NCBI RefSeq assembly: GCF_013386165.1
Contig: NZ_JACAOS010000003.1
Location: forward strand, 414,343-478,342
Source of the DNA: Pseudomonas gingeri
GTDB taxonomy: Bacteria > Pseudomonadota > Gammaproteobacteria > Pseudomonadales > Pseudomonadaceae
Length of the DNA: 64,000 nucleotides
Reading direction: 5' to 3'
Both the position numbers and the translations under genes were made by a program. The notes beneath the pieces are model-generated. The model had not been told where the DNA came from. It saw nothing but the letters and a program-made list of their open reading frames with translations, and did not search any database. Of the stretch, positions 1 through 8,278 are shown piece after piece (the stretch's first letter is position 1; each line of letters opens with the position of its first letter).

Positions 1-2
1 AG

Positions 3-2144
3 GACCTCTCGCTCGACGCTGGCACTTTGCGGCAGCAACTGCTGGCACGTTTGCCGGAGTACATGGTGCCGAGTGCTTATGTCGGTCTCGATGCGTTGCC
101 TCTGACCCAGAACGGCAAGGTCGACCGCCGGGCCCTGCCGGTGCGGAATCTGGAGGCTATGGCGACCGCCACCTACCAGGCACCGGCCACGGCGCAGGAA
201 GAACAGGTGGCCGGGCTTTGGGCCACGGTGCTGGAGGTCGAGCGGGTCGGTCGCCACGACAGCTTCTTTGAACTGGGTGGCCATTCCCTGTCGGCGATCC
301 GTCTGGTTAGCCTGATGCAGCAATCCGGGCTGGCGCTGACTTTGGCCGAGTTGTTCCAGCACCCAAGTGTCGCGATGTTGGCGGACTTGCTTGAGCAACG
401 CTCATCAGTACCGGCCCCAGAGCGGGAAGTGGTCACGGTGCGTGCGGGCGGCAGCGAGCCGCCGCTGTTCCTGGTCCATGACTTCACGGGCCTGGACAGC
501 TATTTTCCGGTGCTGGGTATGCATCTGGAGGGCGATTTCCCGATCTATGGCCTGCCGGGTACCCAGCTGGATCAACCACAGCCAAACACCCTGCAAGGTC
601 TGGCGGCACGCCTGGTCGAGCGCATTCGTACCGTGCAAGCCCATGGCCCTTATCGCCTGGCGGGTTGGTCATTCGGTGGGGTATTGGCCTACGAGGTCGC
701 GGCGCAACTGCTGGGCATGGACGAAACGGTGAGCTTCCTGGGCTTGATCGACACCTATGTGCCGCATCTGACCGACCAGGGCAAGGCGCGTTGGCAAGGG
801 CCGGACCTGCTTGAGCGGCAATTGTTGATGCACTGCACCGCGCACTGGAAGACCCAGGGTGCTGCGGGCGTCGCACCGCTGGCCTGCCTGGCGTGGATAC
901 AGGGGGGACCGGCGCTGCCGGGCTTCGAGGCGCTGCTGCGACTGTGCCGTGACGAGCAGTTGCTTTATCCGGAACTGGCCCAGGCGACTGACTCGCAACT
1001 GCGGCATTACCTCGAACGTGAGGTGGCCCATGGGCACGCCCTGGCTCACTACCGTCTCGAGCCGATCGGCCTGCCGGTGCAGTTGTTCTGTGCGCAGCAA
1101 CGCGAGCAGGCTCCGGCCGGCACCAGCCCGACCCTGGGTTGGGCCGAGGCCTTGTCGTCCGGGCAGGTGCATTGCGTCAGTGTGCCGGGTGATCACCAGA
1201 GCATGATGCAGACACCCCATGTGCAGGTGCTGGGCCAGTCCATCAGCCAGGTATTGAGCCGCGAAGGGAACACGTCCGATCCGACGCCCGGGTATCAGCC
1301 GTTGCTGGCGATCCAGAGCGGACAGGACGCTCAGGCACCGCTGTTCTGCGTACCGGGTGCTGGCGACAGTGTGACCAGCTTTATCGGCCTGGCCGATGCA
1401 CTGGGGCACGAATGGCCGGTGTATGGCCTGCAGCCGCGGGGGTTGGACGGCCGCGGCGTTCCCCATAGCCGAGTGGAAGCGGCGGCCGTGTGTCATGTGC
1501 GGGCCATCGAGGCGCTGTATCCGCAGGGCCCGCTGCACCTGGTTGGACATTCCTTCGGTGGCTGGGTTGCGCATGCCATGGCGGTGATGTTCGAGGCGCG
1601 AGGGCGAGAAGTCGTTTCAGTGACCTTGATCGACAGCGAAGCGCCCGGTGACGAGGCGCTGTGCGGCAAGCCTTACACCAACACGGAGGTGCTGGAACGA
1701 TTGATTGAGGCGTTGCAGTTGTCCAGCGGCAAATCGCTTGATCTGGAGCCCCAGGCTTTCGCCGAGGCCGATCACGACCGCCAATTGCATGTGTTGCAGG
1801 CGGCCATGGTGCGGGTCGGCCTGTTGCCACCGCGCTTGGCGCCGCAGGCGTTGCAGGGGATTGTCCATACATTCGGCAGCGCCTTGCGCACCCGGTACCG
1901 ACCGGTCCCGGCCTACACCGGCCGGGTCGGTCTGGTGCGGGTGGCTGACCCGAGCCTGGACGTTGCCGCCAACCAGCGCGAGCACGCGGCCATGGCGGTG
2001 GGCTGGCAGCGCTTGTTGCCGCAGTTGGCGTTGTGGGATGGGCCGGGAAACCACTTCAGCATCCTCAAGACGCCCGACGTCTACAGCCTGGCCGCCTGGT
2101 GGTATGACGGGCAGGAGGTCGGAACCGAGCAAACCCTGTCCTGA
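3..2144 (+). CDS. Non-ribosomal peptide synthetase, C-terminal part (A-end, PCP, TE, TE), 5' truncated by window
   Basis: The reading frame is already open at the left edge, so this is only the last 713 residues of a larger synthetase. In order I see the end of an adenylation domain with core A10 (NGKVDR, about residue 37). Next is a peptidyl carrier domain with LGGHSL, whose Ser at about 95 would carry phosphopantetheine. Two thioesterase domains follow: GWSFGG (Ser about 223, His about 398) and GHSFGG (Ser about 517, His about 684). Tandem TEs at the end of the last module are typical of Pseudomonas cyclic lipopeptide synthetases, which release and cyclise the peptide. The product cannot be named from this fragment. 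No MacAB-type exporter follows, and the next gene is convergent. Confidence 0.93.
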   Translation, partial: DLSLDAGTLRQQLLARLPEYMVPSAYVGLDALPLTQNGKVDRRALPVRNLEAMATATYQAPATAQEEQVAGLWATVLEVERVGRHDSFFELGGHSLSAIRLVSLMQQSGLALTLAELFQHPSVAMLADLLEQRSSVPAPEREVVTVRAGGSEPPLFLVHDFTGLDSYFPVLGMHLEGDFPIYGLPGTQLDQPQPNTLQGLAARLVERIRTVQAHGPYRLAGWSFGGVLAYEVAAQLLGMDETVSFLGLIDTYVPHLTDQGKARWQGPDLLERQLLMHCTAHWKTQGAAGVAPLACLAWIQGGPALPGFEALLRLCRDEQLLYPELAQATDSQLRHYLEREVAHGHALAHYRLEPIGLPVQLFCAQQREQAPAGTSPTLGWAEALSSGQVHCVSVPGDHQSMMQTPHVQVLGQSISQVLSREGNTSDPTPGYQPLLAIQSGQDAQAPLFCVPGAGDSVTSFIGLADALGHEWPVYGLQPRGLDGRGVPHSRVEAAAVCHVRAIEALYPQGPLHLVGHSFGGWVAHAMAVMFEARGREVVSVTLIDSEAPGDEALCGKPYTNTEVLERLIEALQLSSGKSLDLEPQAFAEADHDRQLHVLQAAMVRVGLLPPRLAPQALQGIVHTFGSALRTRYRPVPAYTGRVGLVRVADPSLDVAANQREHAAMAVGWQRLLPQLALWDGPGNHFSILKTPDVYSLAAWWYDGQEVGTEQTLS

Positions 2145-2213
2145 TACCTCAAGGGTGGTGGGCGCAAGCATAACCGGCCTTCGGGTCGGTTATCGGGCGT
2201 CTGCTCGACCTGA

Positions 2214-2238
2214 AAAAGCCCGTCAGCTTCGGGCGTTC
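2214..2238 (-). terminator. Intrinsic terminator of the LacI-family gene
   Basis: Read on the minus strand, GCCCG and CGGGC arms (2230-2234 and 2218-2222) close a 7-base loop and are followed by five Ts. The hairpin overlaps the last codons and stop of the regulator. A second hairpin with a TTCG loop (about 2173-2192) lies just after the NRPS stop but has no T-run. Confidence 0.6.
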
Positions 2239-3272
2239 TCCGAGGTCATGATCTGCAAGGGCACGTGGATCCTCTGGCGCAGCGGATCGAAGTCCGGTTG
2301 GGTTTGCAGTGCCACCATCAGTTCGATCAGTTCCTGCCCCAGCAACTGGGGTTGGGAATCGATCACCAGGCTGATCAGGCCTTGCTTCAGTGCTTGTCGC
2401 GAACGTTCGGTGGACTCCGGCAGGATGCTGCACAAGGTCGGTGGCCGGGGTTGTTGCGCCAGTGCACTGATGATCCCGTCGCCCCCGCCGCCGACCACGC
2501 ACAGGCCGCGCAGATCGTCATGGCGCGCCAGCAGGTCGAGGGCGACTTCCTCGGTGAGATCGTTGTTGTCCAGGTTGATCACCGCCTCGAGCATTTTCAG
2601 CCCCGGCGCATGCTCTGCCAGATAACTGCGCAGCCCGTCGATACGGGCCTGGTGCCCAAGAAAACGGTGCCCACCGAGCAGGGCGGCGACGCTTCCCCGG
2701 TGCGCGCCGCAGGTGTGCGCCACCAGCCAGCCCATGGTGCGTCCCACTGCGTGATTGTCCTGGCCGACATAAGGCTCCTGTGCGGCTTCGTCGATATCCG
2801 AGAGCAACGCGACCACTGGTACGCCGGCCGCGCGGATCTGGCTGAGGCACGCGTTGATCAGCGGATGAGCGAAGCTGACCACCGCCAGCCCGTCGCATTG
2901 CACCGCCAGTTGTTCGATCTGGGCCACGATGGCTGCGGGGCTGCGGTCGAGGATGTAGTCGAACTGGCAGCTCAGGTTGGCCTCGGGCTGACGTTGCGCC
3001 GCAGTACCGATGGCTGTTGCAAGGTTGCCGTAGAAAGCCTGGGCGGTGCCGAGCAGGAGAATGCCGAAACGGTAGCTGGGACGTCGTTCGCGGATGCGTT
3101 GGCCAATCAGTCGGGCGGCGAAATAGCCGACGGCCTCGGCCGCCTGGAACACCCGTTCAGCGGTGTGTGGATTGACCGGCGCGCGGGCGTTGAGCACCCG
3201 GTCGACGGTGGCGACACTCAGGCCGGCCTGCTCGGCGACCGTAGCGATGGTGGGGCGTACACGCGGGTTCAT
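2223..3272 (-). CDS. LacI-family transcriptional regulator
   Basis: This 349-residue protein has the LacI layout. The N-terminal helix-turn-helix reads TIATVAEQAGLSVATVDRVL, and a periplasmic-binding-like sensor domain follows, matching the family length of 330-350. The ATG at 3272 is preferred over a TTG four codons upstream because GAGG sits seven bases before it. The gene is divergent from the mocDEF-like operon at 3456. The intergenic region carries CTTGATAG half-sites, so the likely role is repression of that operon until a sugar, inositol or inosamine-type ligand binds. The sensor domain resembles the sugar-responsive group, but the ligand itself cannot be read. Confidence 0.88.
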   Translation of the reverse strand: MNPRVRPTIATVAEQAGLSVATVDRVLNARAPVNPHTAERVFQAAEAVGYFAARLIGQRIRERRPSYRFGILLLGTAQAFYGNLATAIGTAAQRQPEANLSCQFDYILDRSPAAIVAQIEQLAVQCDGLAVVSFAHPLINACLSQIRAAGVPVVALLSDIDEAAQEPYVGQDNHAVGRTMGWLVAHTCGAHRGSVAALLGGHRFLGHQARIDGLRSYLAEHAPGLKMLEAVINLDNNDLTEEVALDLLARHDDLRGLCVVGGGGDGIISALAQQPRPPTLCSILPESTERSRQALKQGLISLVIDSQPQLLGQELIELMVALQTQPDFDPLRQRIHVPLQIMTSENARS

Positions 3273-3290
3273 GACGGGCCTCAAGAGTGC

Positions 3291-3340
3291 CTTGATAGAA
3301 AACTATCAAGCGCTACAGGGACCGGATGATAGCTTGATAG
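3291..3340. promoter_or_regulatory. Putative LacI operator: palindrome plus extra half-site
   Basis: CTTGATAG (3291-3298), AAAA, then CTATCAAG (3303-3310) is a perfect inverted repeat with 8-bp arms. A third CTTGATAG lies at 3333-3340, preceded by a second GATAG. The cluster sits about 20 bp upstream of the regulator start and about 115-165 bp upstream of the operon start. That position suits autoregulation and control of the divergent operon. Binding by the adjacent regulator is inferred. Confidence 0.65.
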
Positions 3341-3455
3341 TGAATGGGCGCAAGGGATTGAGGGGGATTTTCCGGCTGCTTATATTTTCCCACAGCGATG
3401 TGATCCCACATCCAGGCAAGCGCCAGAAATCACCCTGCTTGCGGAGAATAAGAAG

Positions 3456-4553
3456 ATGCTCGAACCCAGCGCGACCTTTACCCATGCCTCCCGTCCTGCA
3501 CCCCGTGACTATCGCCTGACCGGCCCCGAAGCCGCTCGTGCGGTGGAAAAGGGCTTGGCCTCGGCCCAATGGTATCAATCGCCGATACCGCGTAAGCGCC
3601 TCAAGGAACTGATGCAGCGCCGCGACGGTCCGGCCTTGCGCGACACCGCGATCTGGTTGCTGGCCCTGGCGGCGACGGGGTGGGGCGGATACTGGTTCTG
3701 GGGTTCCTACCTGTGCATTCCGTTCTTCTTCGCCTATGGCGTGCTGTACGGTACGGCCGCCAATGCCCGTTGGCACGAAGCCGGGCATGGCACCGCTTTC
3801 AAGACCCGCTGGATGAACGATGCGGTCTATCAGTTGGCGAGCTTCATGATCATGTTCGAACCCCATGTCTGGCGCTGGAGCCATGCCCGGCATCACACCG
3901 ATACCATCGTTGTCGGACGCGATCCCGAGATCGTCGAGCCGCGGCCACCCAGCCTGCCGAAGATGTTCCTCAACCTGTTTGCCCTGCCGCATGCCGGCAA
4001 GACGCTGTGCTCGGTGGTGCGGCATGCCCTGGGACGGATGGAGGCCCAGGAGAAGACCTTCATTCCCGAATCCGAGTGGCCCAAGGTCATCGCCTGCGCC
4101 CGTATCTGGCTGGTCATCTATGGCCTGGTGGTGGCAACTGCGTTGTCCCTGCACAGTGTGCTGCCCTTGATGTTCATCGGTCTGCCGACCTTGTACGGCG
4201 GTTGGCTGTCCTACCTGTTCGGCCTCTCGCAGCACGTGGGCCTGGCCGAGGACACCCTGGATCATCGCAGCAATTGCCGCACGATCCATATGAATCCGTT
4301 GCTGCGCTTTCTCTACCTGAACATGAACTATCACCTCGAGCACCACATGTACCCGATGGTGCCGTACCACGCCCTGCCACAGTTGCACGAGGCGATCCGC
4401 AACGATTGCCCACCGCCTTACAACAGCCTGCTTGCGGCGTTCAGGGAGATCCTCCCGACGATCTGGCGCCAGCGCAAGGACCCCGGTTATTTCATTCAAC
4501 GACCTGTCCCACAGCCTGCACAGGCTCCAGCCCGGGACTTGGTCGCCAGCTGA
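3456..4553 (+). CDS. mocD: MocD-like membrane fatty-acid-desaturase-family oxygenase
   Basis: This 365-residue protein belongs to the membrane desaturase/hydroxylase superfamily with a di-iron centre. His clusters are visible at WHEAGH (about 108), HARHH (about 145) and YHLEHH (about 290), between hydrophobic stretches at about 68-110 and 210-250. The start follows GCGGAG. A Rieske ferredoxin and a ferredoxin reductase come next, giving the MocD-MocE-MocF arrangement of Sinorhizobium meliloti. There these genes are needed to use 3-O-methyl-scyllo-inosamine, presumably by oxidative demethylation. The function here is inferred from this three-gene architecture. A lipid or another methoxy substrate is possible. 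Confidence 0.72.
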   Translation: MLEPSATFTHASRPAPRDYRLTGPEAARAVEKGLASAQWYQSPIPRKRLKELMQRRDGPALRDTAIWLLALAATGWGGYWFWGSYLCIPFFFAYGVLYGTAANARWHEAGHGTAFKTRWMNDAVYQLASFMIMFEPHVWRWSHARHHTDTIVVGRDPEIVEPRPPSLPKMFLNLFALPHAGKTLCSVVRHALGRMEAQEKTFIPESEWPKVIACARIWLVIYGLVVATALSLHSVLPLMFIGLPTLYGGWLSYLFGLSQHVGLAEDTLDHRSNCRTIHMNPLLRFLYLNMNYHLEHHMYPMVPYHALPQLHEAIRNDCPPPYNSLLAAFREILPTIWRQRKDPGYFIQRPVPQPAQAPARDLVAS

Positions 4554-4576
4554 TACCGGCACCTTCCTTCATTCAG

Positions 4577-4584
4577 AACAACAA
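4577..4584 (+). promoter_or_regulatory. Hfq/Crc-type A-rich motif before mocE-like gene
   Basis: AACAACAA matches the AANAANAA catabolite-repression motif of Pseudomonas and lies 12-19 bases before the ATG, overlapping the ribosome-binding region. It would let Hfq/Crc block translation when preferred carbon sources are present. This is a motif match only. Confidence 0.45.
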
Positions 4585-4595
4585 GAGAGATACTC

Positions 4596-4916
4596 ATGAC
4601 AGATCAATGGATCGACGTATGCGCCGTGGACGATATCGATGAAGAAGATGTCATCCGCTTCGACCATGCCCAACACAGCTATGCGGTGTACCGTTCGGCC
4701 AGCAGCGAGTTTTTCGCCACGGATGGCCTGTGCACCCATGAGTCGATTCACCTGGCCGATGGGCTGGTGATGGCGCATGTCATCGAGTGCCCCAAGCACA
4801 ATGGGCGTTTCGATTACCGTTCCGGCAAGGCCTTGGGGGCACCGGTGTGTGTCAACCTCAGGACCTACCCGGTGCGGGTCGAGGCGGGTCGGGTGTTGTT
4901 GGCGATTGCGCGCTGA
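4596..4916 (+). CDS. mocE: MocE-like Rieske [2Fe-2S] ferredoxin
   Basis: A 106-residue single-domain Rieske protein. The two cluster-binding motifs are present: C-x-H at Cys46/His48 and C-x2-H at Cys65/His68. It has no signal peptide, so it should be cytoplasmic and carry electrons from the reductase encoded next to the membrane oxygenase encoded before. It lies 42 bp after that gene and 18 bp before the reductase, consistent with one operon. The size and neighbours match MocE rather than the ferredoxin of a ring-hydroxylating dioxygenase, because no oxygenase alpha subunit is present here. Confidence 0.85.
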   Translation: MTDQWIDVCAVDDIDEEDVIRFDHAQHSYAVYRSASSEFFATDGLCTHESIHLADGLVMAHVIECPKHNGRFDYRSGKALGAPVCVNLRTYPVRVEAGRVLLAIAR

Positions 4917-4934
4917 ACGCACGGAGGCTCAGGC

Positions 4935-6176
4935 ATGAATATTGGCAACGCTCCACTGGTCATCGTCGGCGCCGGGCATGCGGGTGGCCGGGCCGCCTTG
5001 ACCTTGCGCGCTGAAGGTTACTCCGGCCGCCTGGTCCTGATCGGCGATGAAACCCATCCTCCCTACGAGCGTCCGCCGCTGTCCAAGGGGTTGCTGTCGG
5101 GCGCTCAGGCCCTGGCCGATTACAGCCTGAGCGACAGTGCGCAACTGCTTGGGTTGGAGATCGAGCACCTGGCGGGTCGCGCAGTTCAGCACCTGGATAC
5201 CCAAGGCCATCGATTGCAACTGGCCGACGGTGGCTGGTTGCCCTATAGCCGCCTGCTGCTGGCCACCGGCGGTCGGGCGCGGCGCCTGCCCAACGTACCC
5301 GGGCGTTGGCGCAATGTGCTTTACCTGCGGACCCACGATGAAGCTATGGCCCTGCGTGCAGTCCTGGTTCCGGAGACTCGGGTGGTGATTATCGGCGGAG
5401 GATTTATCGGGCTTGAAGTCGCGGCCAGCGCCCGGGCGCTTGGCTGCAGCGTGAGCTTGCTCGAAGCCGGTCCACGCCTGGCCGGGCGGGTGCTGCCGCA
5501 ACGGTTGTCCGATGCCTTGCTGGCGTTGCATCGAGGCCAGGGTGTGGACGTCCATCTGGGGGTGGCGATCGAGGCGGTGGAGGGCGCAGGACAGGCCGAA
5601 GCGGTCCGCCTGGCGGATGGCCGGCGGCTGCCCTGTGATCTGCTGCTGGTAGGCATCGGCATGCAACCCAACAGCGAGTTGGCCAGTGCGGCGGGACTTG
5701 AGGTCGGACAAGGTATCCGCGTCGATGCGCAGTTGCGCAGCAGCGCGCCGGACATCTATGCCGCAGGGGATGTCTGTGAGTTCCGCTTGCATCCACAGGG
5801 GCCTTTTCAGCGCCAGGAGACGTGGCACAACGCCGAGGCCCAGGGCCGTCATGCGGCGCTCAACTTGCTGGGTGCCGAGCAGCCCTTCGAGGTCATTCCC
5901 GGTTTCTGGTCCGATCAGTACGACTGGGGACTGCAAACCGTCGGGGTGATTGCCGGCGCCGAACCGAGCGTCAGTCGGCCGCTTCCAGGGGGCGCTTTCC
6001 TGTTGTTCTACCTGGATGCCGAGCGGCGTTTGCAGGGCGCCTGTGCCTGGGGACCGGGTAACAGCGGCGCCAGGGACATCAAGTTGTGCGAGCGTCTGAT
6101 CGCCAGTCGAATCCCCCTTGACGGGCATCTCCTGGCTGATTCCGGCGTACCTCTCAAACCCTTGTTGCGGAGTTGA
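4935..6176 (+). CDS. mocF: MocF-like NAD(P)H:ferredoxin reductase (FAD)
   Basis: This 413-residue flavoprotein has the layout of the ferredoxin/rubredoxin reductase family. An FAD-binding Rossmann motif (VGAGHAGG) is at the N-terminus, a second NAD-binding motif (IGGGFIGLE) is near residue 155, and IYAAGDVCE of the FAD-binding C-half is near residue 270. It would pass electrons from NAD(P)H to the Rieske protein encoded immediately upstream. AGGCTCAGGC precedes the ATG. The stop is one base before the start of the next gene, implying translational coupling. Confidence 0.88.
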   Translation: MNIGNAPLVIVGAGHAGGRAALTLRAEGYSGRLVLIGDETHPPYERPPLSKGLLSGAQALADYSLSDSAQLLGLEIEHLAGRAVQHLDTQGHRLQLADGGWLPYSRLLLATGGRARRLPNVPGRWRNVLYLRTHDEAMALRAVLVPETRVVIIGGGFIGLEVAASARALGCSVSLLEAGPRLAGRVLPQRLSDALLALHRGQGVDVHLGVAIEAVEGAGQAEAVRLADGRRLPCDLLLVGIGMQPNSELASAAGLEVGQGIRVDAQLRSSAPDIYAAGDVCEFRLHPQGPFQRQETWHNAEAQGRHAALNLLGAEQPFEVIPGFWSDQYDWGLQTVGVIAGAEPSVSRPLPGGAFLLFYLDAERRLQGACAWGPGNSGARDIKLCERLIASRIPLDGHLLADSGVPLKPLLRS

Positions 6177-6177
6177 T

Positions 6178-7038
6178 ATGCGTGAATTCCTGGTGTTTCA
6201 GTCGATGTGGGCAATGCTTGACCATCGTGGGCAATTCGACCAGCCCCTGGAGGCGCAACTGGAGCGAATTGCCGTCGCCGGCTTTGACGGTGTCACCGAT
6301 CATTTCTGGGTCGGGCAACACGCGGCGCGCCTGAGCAGTGCTGCCCGGGGGCTGGGTTTGCAGATCGAAGGCCAGGCCTTTCCGCGCACCGTGGATGACC
6401 TGGCGGCGACGCTCGATGTCGCTTGTCGCCATGGCTGTCATCACCTCACCTTGCAGGCGGATGTGCGTCCGCGAACCCTGGCCGAGGCGGTTCGGTTGGT
6501 CGAGGGCTGGCAGCGCCTGGCCGAACAGGTGGACTTTCCGATTCTGCTGGAAACCCATCGTTATCGGCTGACCAGCGACCTGTTGTTCACGCTGGACCTG
6601 CTCGCCGAGATGCCGGACCTCCAGTTGCTGGCTGACCTGTCCCACTATGTCGTCGGCCGCGAACTGCCGGAGCCGGCAACGGTCGAGGACAACCAGCAGA
6701 TTCAGACGATCCTGCGCCATAGCTGGGGTTTCCATGGGCGGGTCGCCAGTTGCGAGCAGGTCCAGGTGCCCTCGGGATTTGCCCAGCATCGGCCTTGGCT
6801 TGAGCTTTTCCTGGGTTGGTGGCGCTATGGGATCGAAGACTGGCTGAGCCGGCCGGACACCCCGGCCAGCTTGTCCTTTACCTGTGAGCTGGGGCCACCG
6901 CCTTATGCCATGACGGGCGCCGATGGCCTGGAGATCAGTAACCGCTGGGATGAGGCGCTGATGCTCAAGGAGCGGATACGTCAGGTGTGGAATGACAGTC
7001 TCCAGCCTCAGCACAATGCCCGTCGGCTCAACCCGTGA
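6178..7038 (+). CDS. Sugar-phosphate isomerase/epimerase-like TIM-barrel protein
   Basis: A 286-residue protein of the xylose-isomerase-like/AP-endonuclease-2 TIM-barrel type. Supporting segments are the DGVTDHFWVG strand, LLETHRYR near residue 120, LLADLSHYVVG near 150 and the late FTCELGPPPYAM. These carry the Glu, His and Asp residues that bind metal in the family. The ATG at 6178 is preferred because GCGGAG precedes it, and a longer frame would overlap mocF. As the last gene of the moc-like operon it could isomerise the product of inosamine or methoxy-compound oxidation, as MocC or Iol enzymes do. The substrate is unknown. Confidence 0.75.
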   Translation: MREFLVFQSMWAMLDHRGQFDQPLEAQLERIAVAGFDGVTDHFWVGQHAARLSSAARGLGLQIEGQAFPRTVDDLAATLDVACRHGCHHLTLQADVRPRTLAEAVRLVEGWQRLAEQVDFPILLETHRYRLTSDLLFTLDLLAEMPDLQLLADLSHYVVGRELPEPATVEDNQQIQTILRHSWGFHGRVASCEQVQVPSGFAQHRPWLELFLGWWRYGIEDWLSRPDTPASLSFTCELGPPPYAMTGADGLEISNRWDEALMLKERIRQVWNDSLQPQHNARRLNP

Positions 7039-7149
7039 ACAGGAGGTGCAGGGTAGGGCGACAGTGAGTTGCCGGTGGGGGGACGTCGGTTTTGAATTCT
7101 CTAAGCTAATTCTAAAACGGTATTTAAAATATATCCTTTAGAACGATTA

Positions 7150-7188
7150 GTCTGGTTTTACCACGCCACCTTGCGGTAACGACCAGAC
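7150..7188 (+). promoter_or_regulatory. Strong nested hairpin in the leader of the tauA-like gene
   Basis: GTCTGG (7150-7155) pairs with CCAGAC (7183-7188), and TTACC (7158-7162) pairs with GGTAA (7175-7179) inside it. No T-run follows, so it does not look like a simple terminator. It lies downstream of a very AT-rich stretch (about 7095-7145) that could hold the promoter, and 76 bases before the ATG. It may be an operator or an mRNA leader structure. I recognise no riboswitch. Confidence 0.4.
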
Positions 7189-7264
7189 GTTCAGCACCTG
7201 TATTGCTTGCGCAGCCGTCCCGCGAAAAGTGGAGTCCCCCTTCAATTCGCAGGTCCATCATCTT

Positions 7265-8251
7265 ATGAATGCCCTATCGTTTAGCCGTAAATTGATCACC
7301 CTGTTGGGGGTTGTCGGTATTTCCCTGAGTGCCCACGCGGCTGACTTGACTATCGGCTATATCACCGGCATCGACCCGACCAAGCTGCCCATCGCCGACG
7401 GCACGTTTGACAAGGCCATCGGTGAAAAAATCAGCTGGCGTCGCTTCGATGCCGGTCCGGCGGTGATTGCGGCGTTGGCCTCCGGCGACCTGCAGATCGG
7501 CAACCTGGGCTCAAGCCCTTTGGCGGCCGCTGCCTCGCGTAAACTGCCTTTGGTAGCCTTTATCGTCACCTCCCAGATCAAAGGCTCCGAGGCCCTGGTG
7601 GTCCGCAATGGCAGTGGCATCAACGGTCCTCAGGACCTGATCGGCAAGACCATCGCGACACCGTTCGTTTCGACTTCCCATTACAGCTTGCTGGGTGCGC
7701 TCAAGCACTGGAATCTGGACCCGAGCAAAGTGAAGGTGGTCAATTTGTCGCCGGCGGAAATTACCGCTGCCTGGAAACGCGGCGATATCGACGGTGCCTT
7801 TACCTGGTCGCCGGCACTGGGGGAAATTCGTAAAACCGGGACGATCCTCACCGATGCCGGTGAAGTATCGAAGTGGGGCTCGCCCACCTTCGAAGTCTGG
7901 GTCGCACGCAAGGACTTCGCCGAAAAACACCCGGAGATCCTGAAGAAGTTCACCCAGGTGAGCCTGGCCGCGATTGCTGATTACAACGCCCACAAGGCGC
8001 AGTGGACCCCTGACTCCGAACAGGTCAAAACCATCGCCCGCTTTACCGGCGCCAATCCGGCCGATATTCCGGAACTGCTGGAAGGCTCGCATTTTCCGGA
8101 CGCTGCCGAGCAGAAATCCCCGGAGCTGTTGGGCGGTGGTACGGTTAAAGCCGTGGCACAAACCGCTGAGTTCCTGAAGGAGCAGGGCAAGATCGAGAGC
8201 GTGCTGCCGGACTACTCGCCTTATGTCAGCGACAAGTACATCGCGGAGTAA
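7265..8251 (+). CDS. tauA: TauA-like periplasmic taurine/aliphatic-sulfonate-binding protein
   Basis: A 328-residue substrate-binding protein of the taurine/nitrate/sulfonate ABC family. A Sec signal peptide ends at SAHA (about residue 25), and the mature protein opens with DLTIGYITG. The segments ALASGDLQIGNLGSSPLAAA and GDIDGAFTWSPAL are characteristic of TauA. The ATG at 7265 is chosen because it begins the signal peptide; an in-frame upstream start adds only a hydrophilic extension. No tauB, tauC or tauD follows, since the next gene is convergent, so this is an orphan binding protein. It either works with permease genes elsewhere or is a displaced paralogue. Confidence 0.82.
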   Translation: MNALSFSRKLITLLGVVGISLSAHAADLTIGYITGIDPTKLPIADGTFDKAIGEKISWRRFDAGPAVIAALASGDLQIGNLGSSPLAAAASRKLPLVAFIVTSQIKGSEALVVRNGSGINGPQDLIGKTIATPFVSTSHYSLLGALKHWNLDPSKVKVVNLSPAEITAAWKRGDIDGAFTWSPALGEIRKTGTILTDAGEVSKWGSPTFEVWVARKDFAEKHPEILKKFTQVSLAAIADYNAHKAQWTPDSEQVKTIARFTGANPADIPELLEGSHFPDAAEQKSPELLGGGTVKAVAQTAEFLKEQGKIESVLPDYSPYVSDKYIAE

Positions 8252-8278
8252 GCACGCTGTCGTTGACCATTACCTCGA

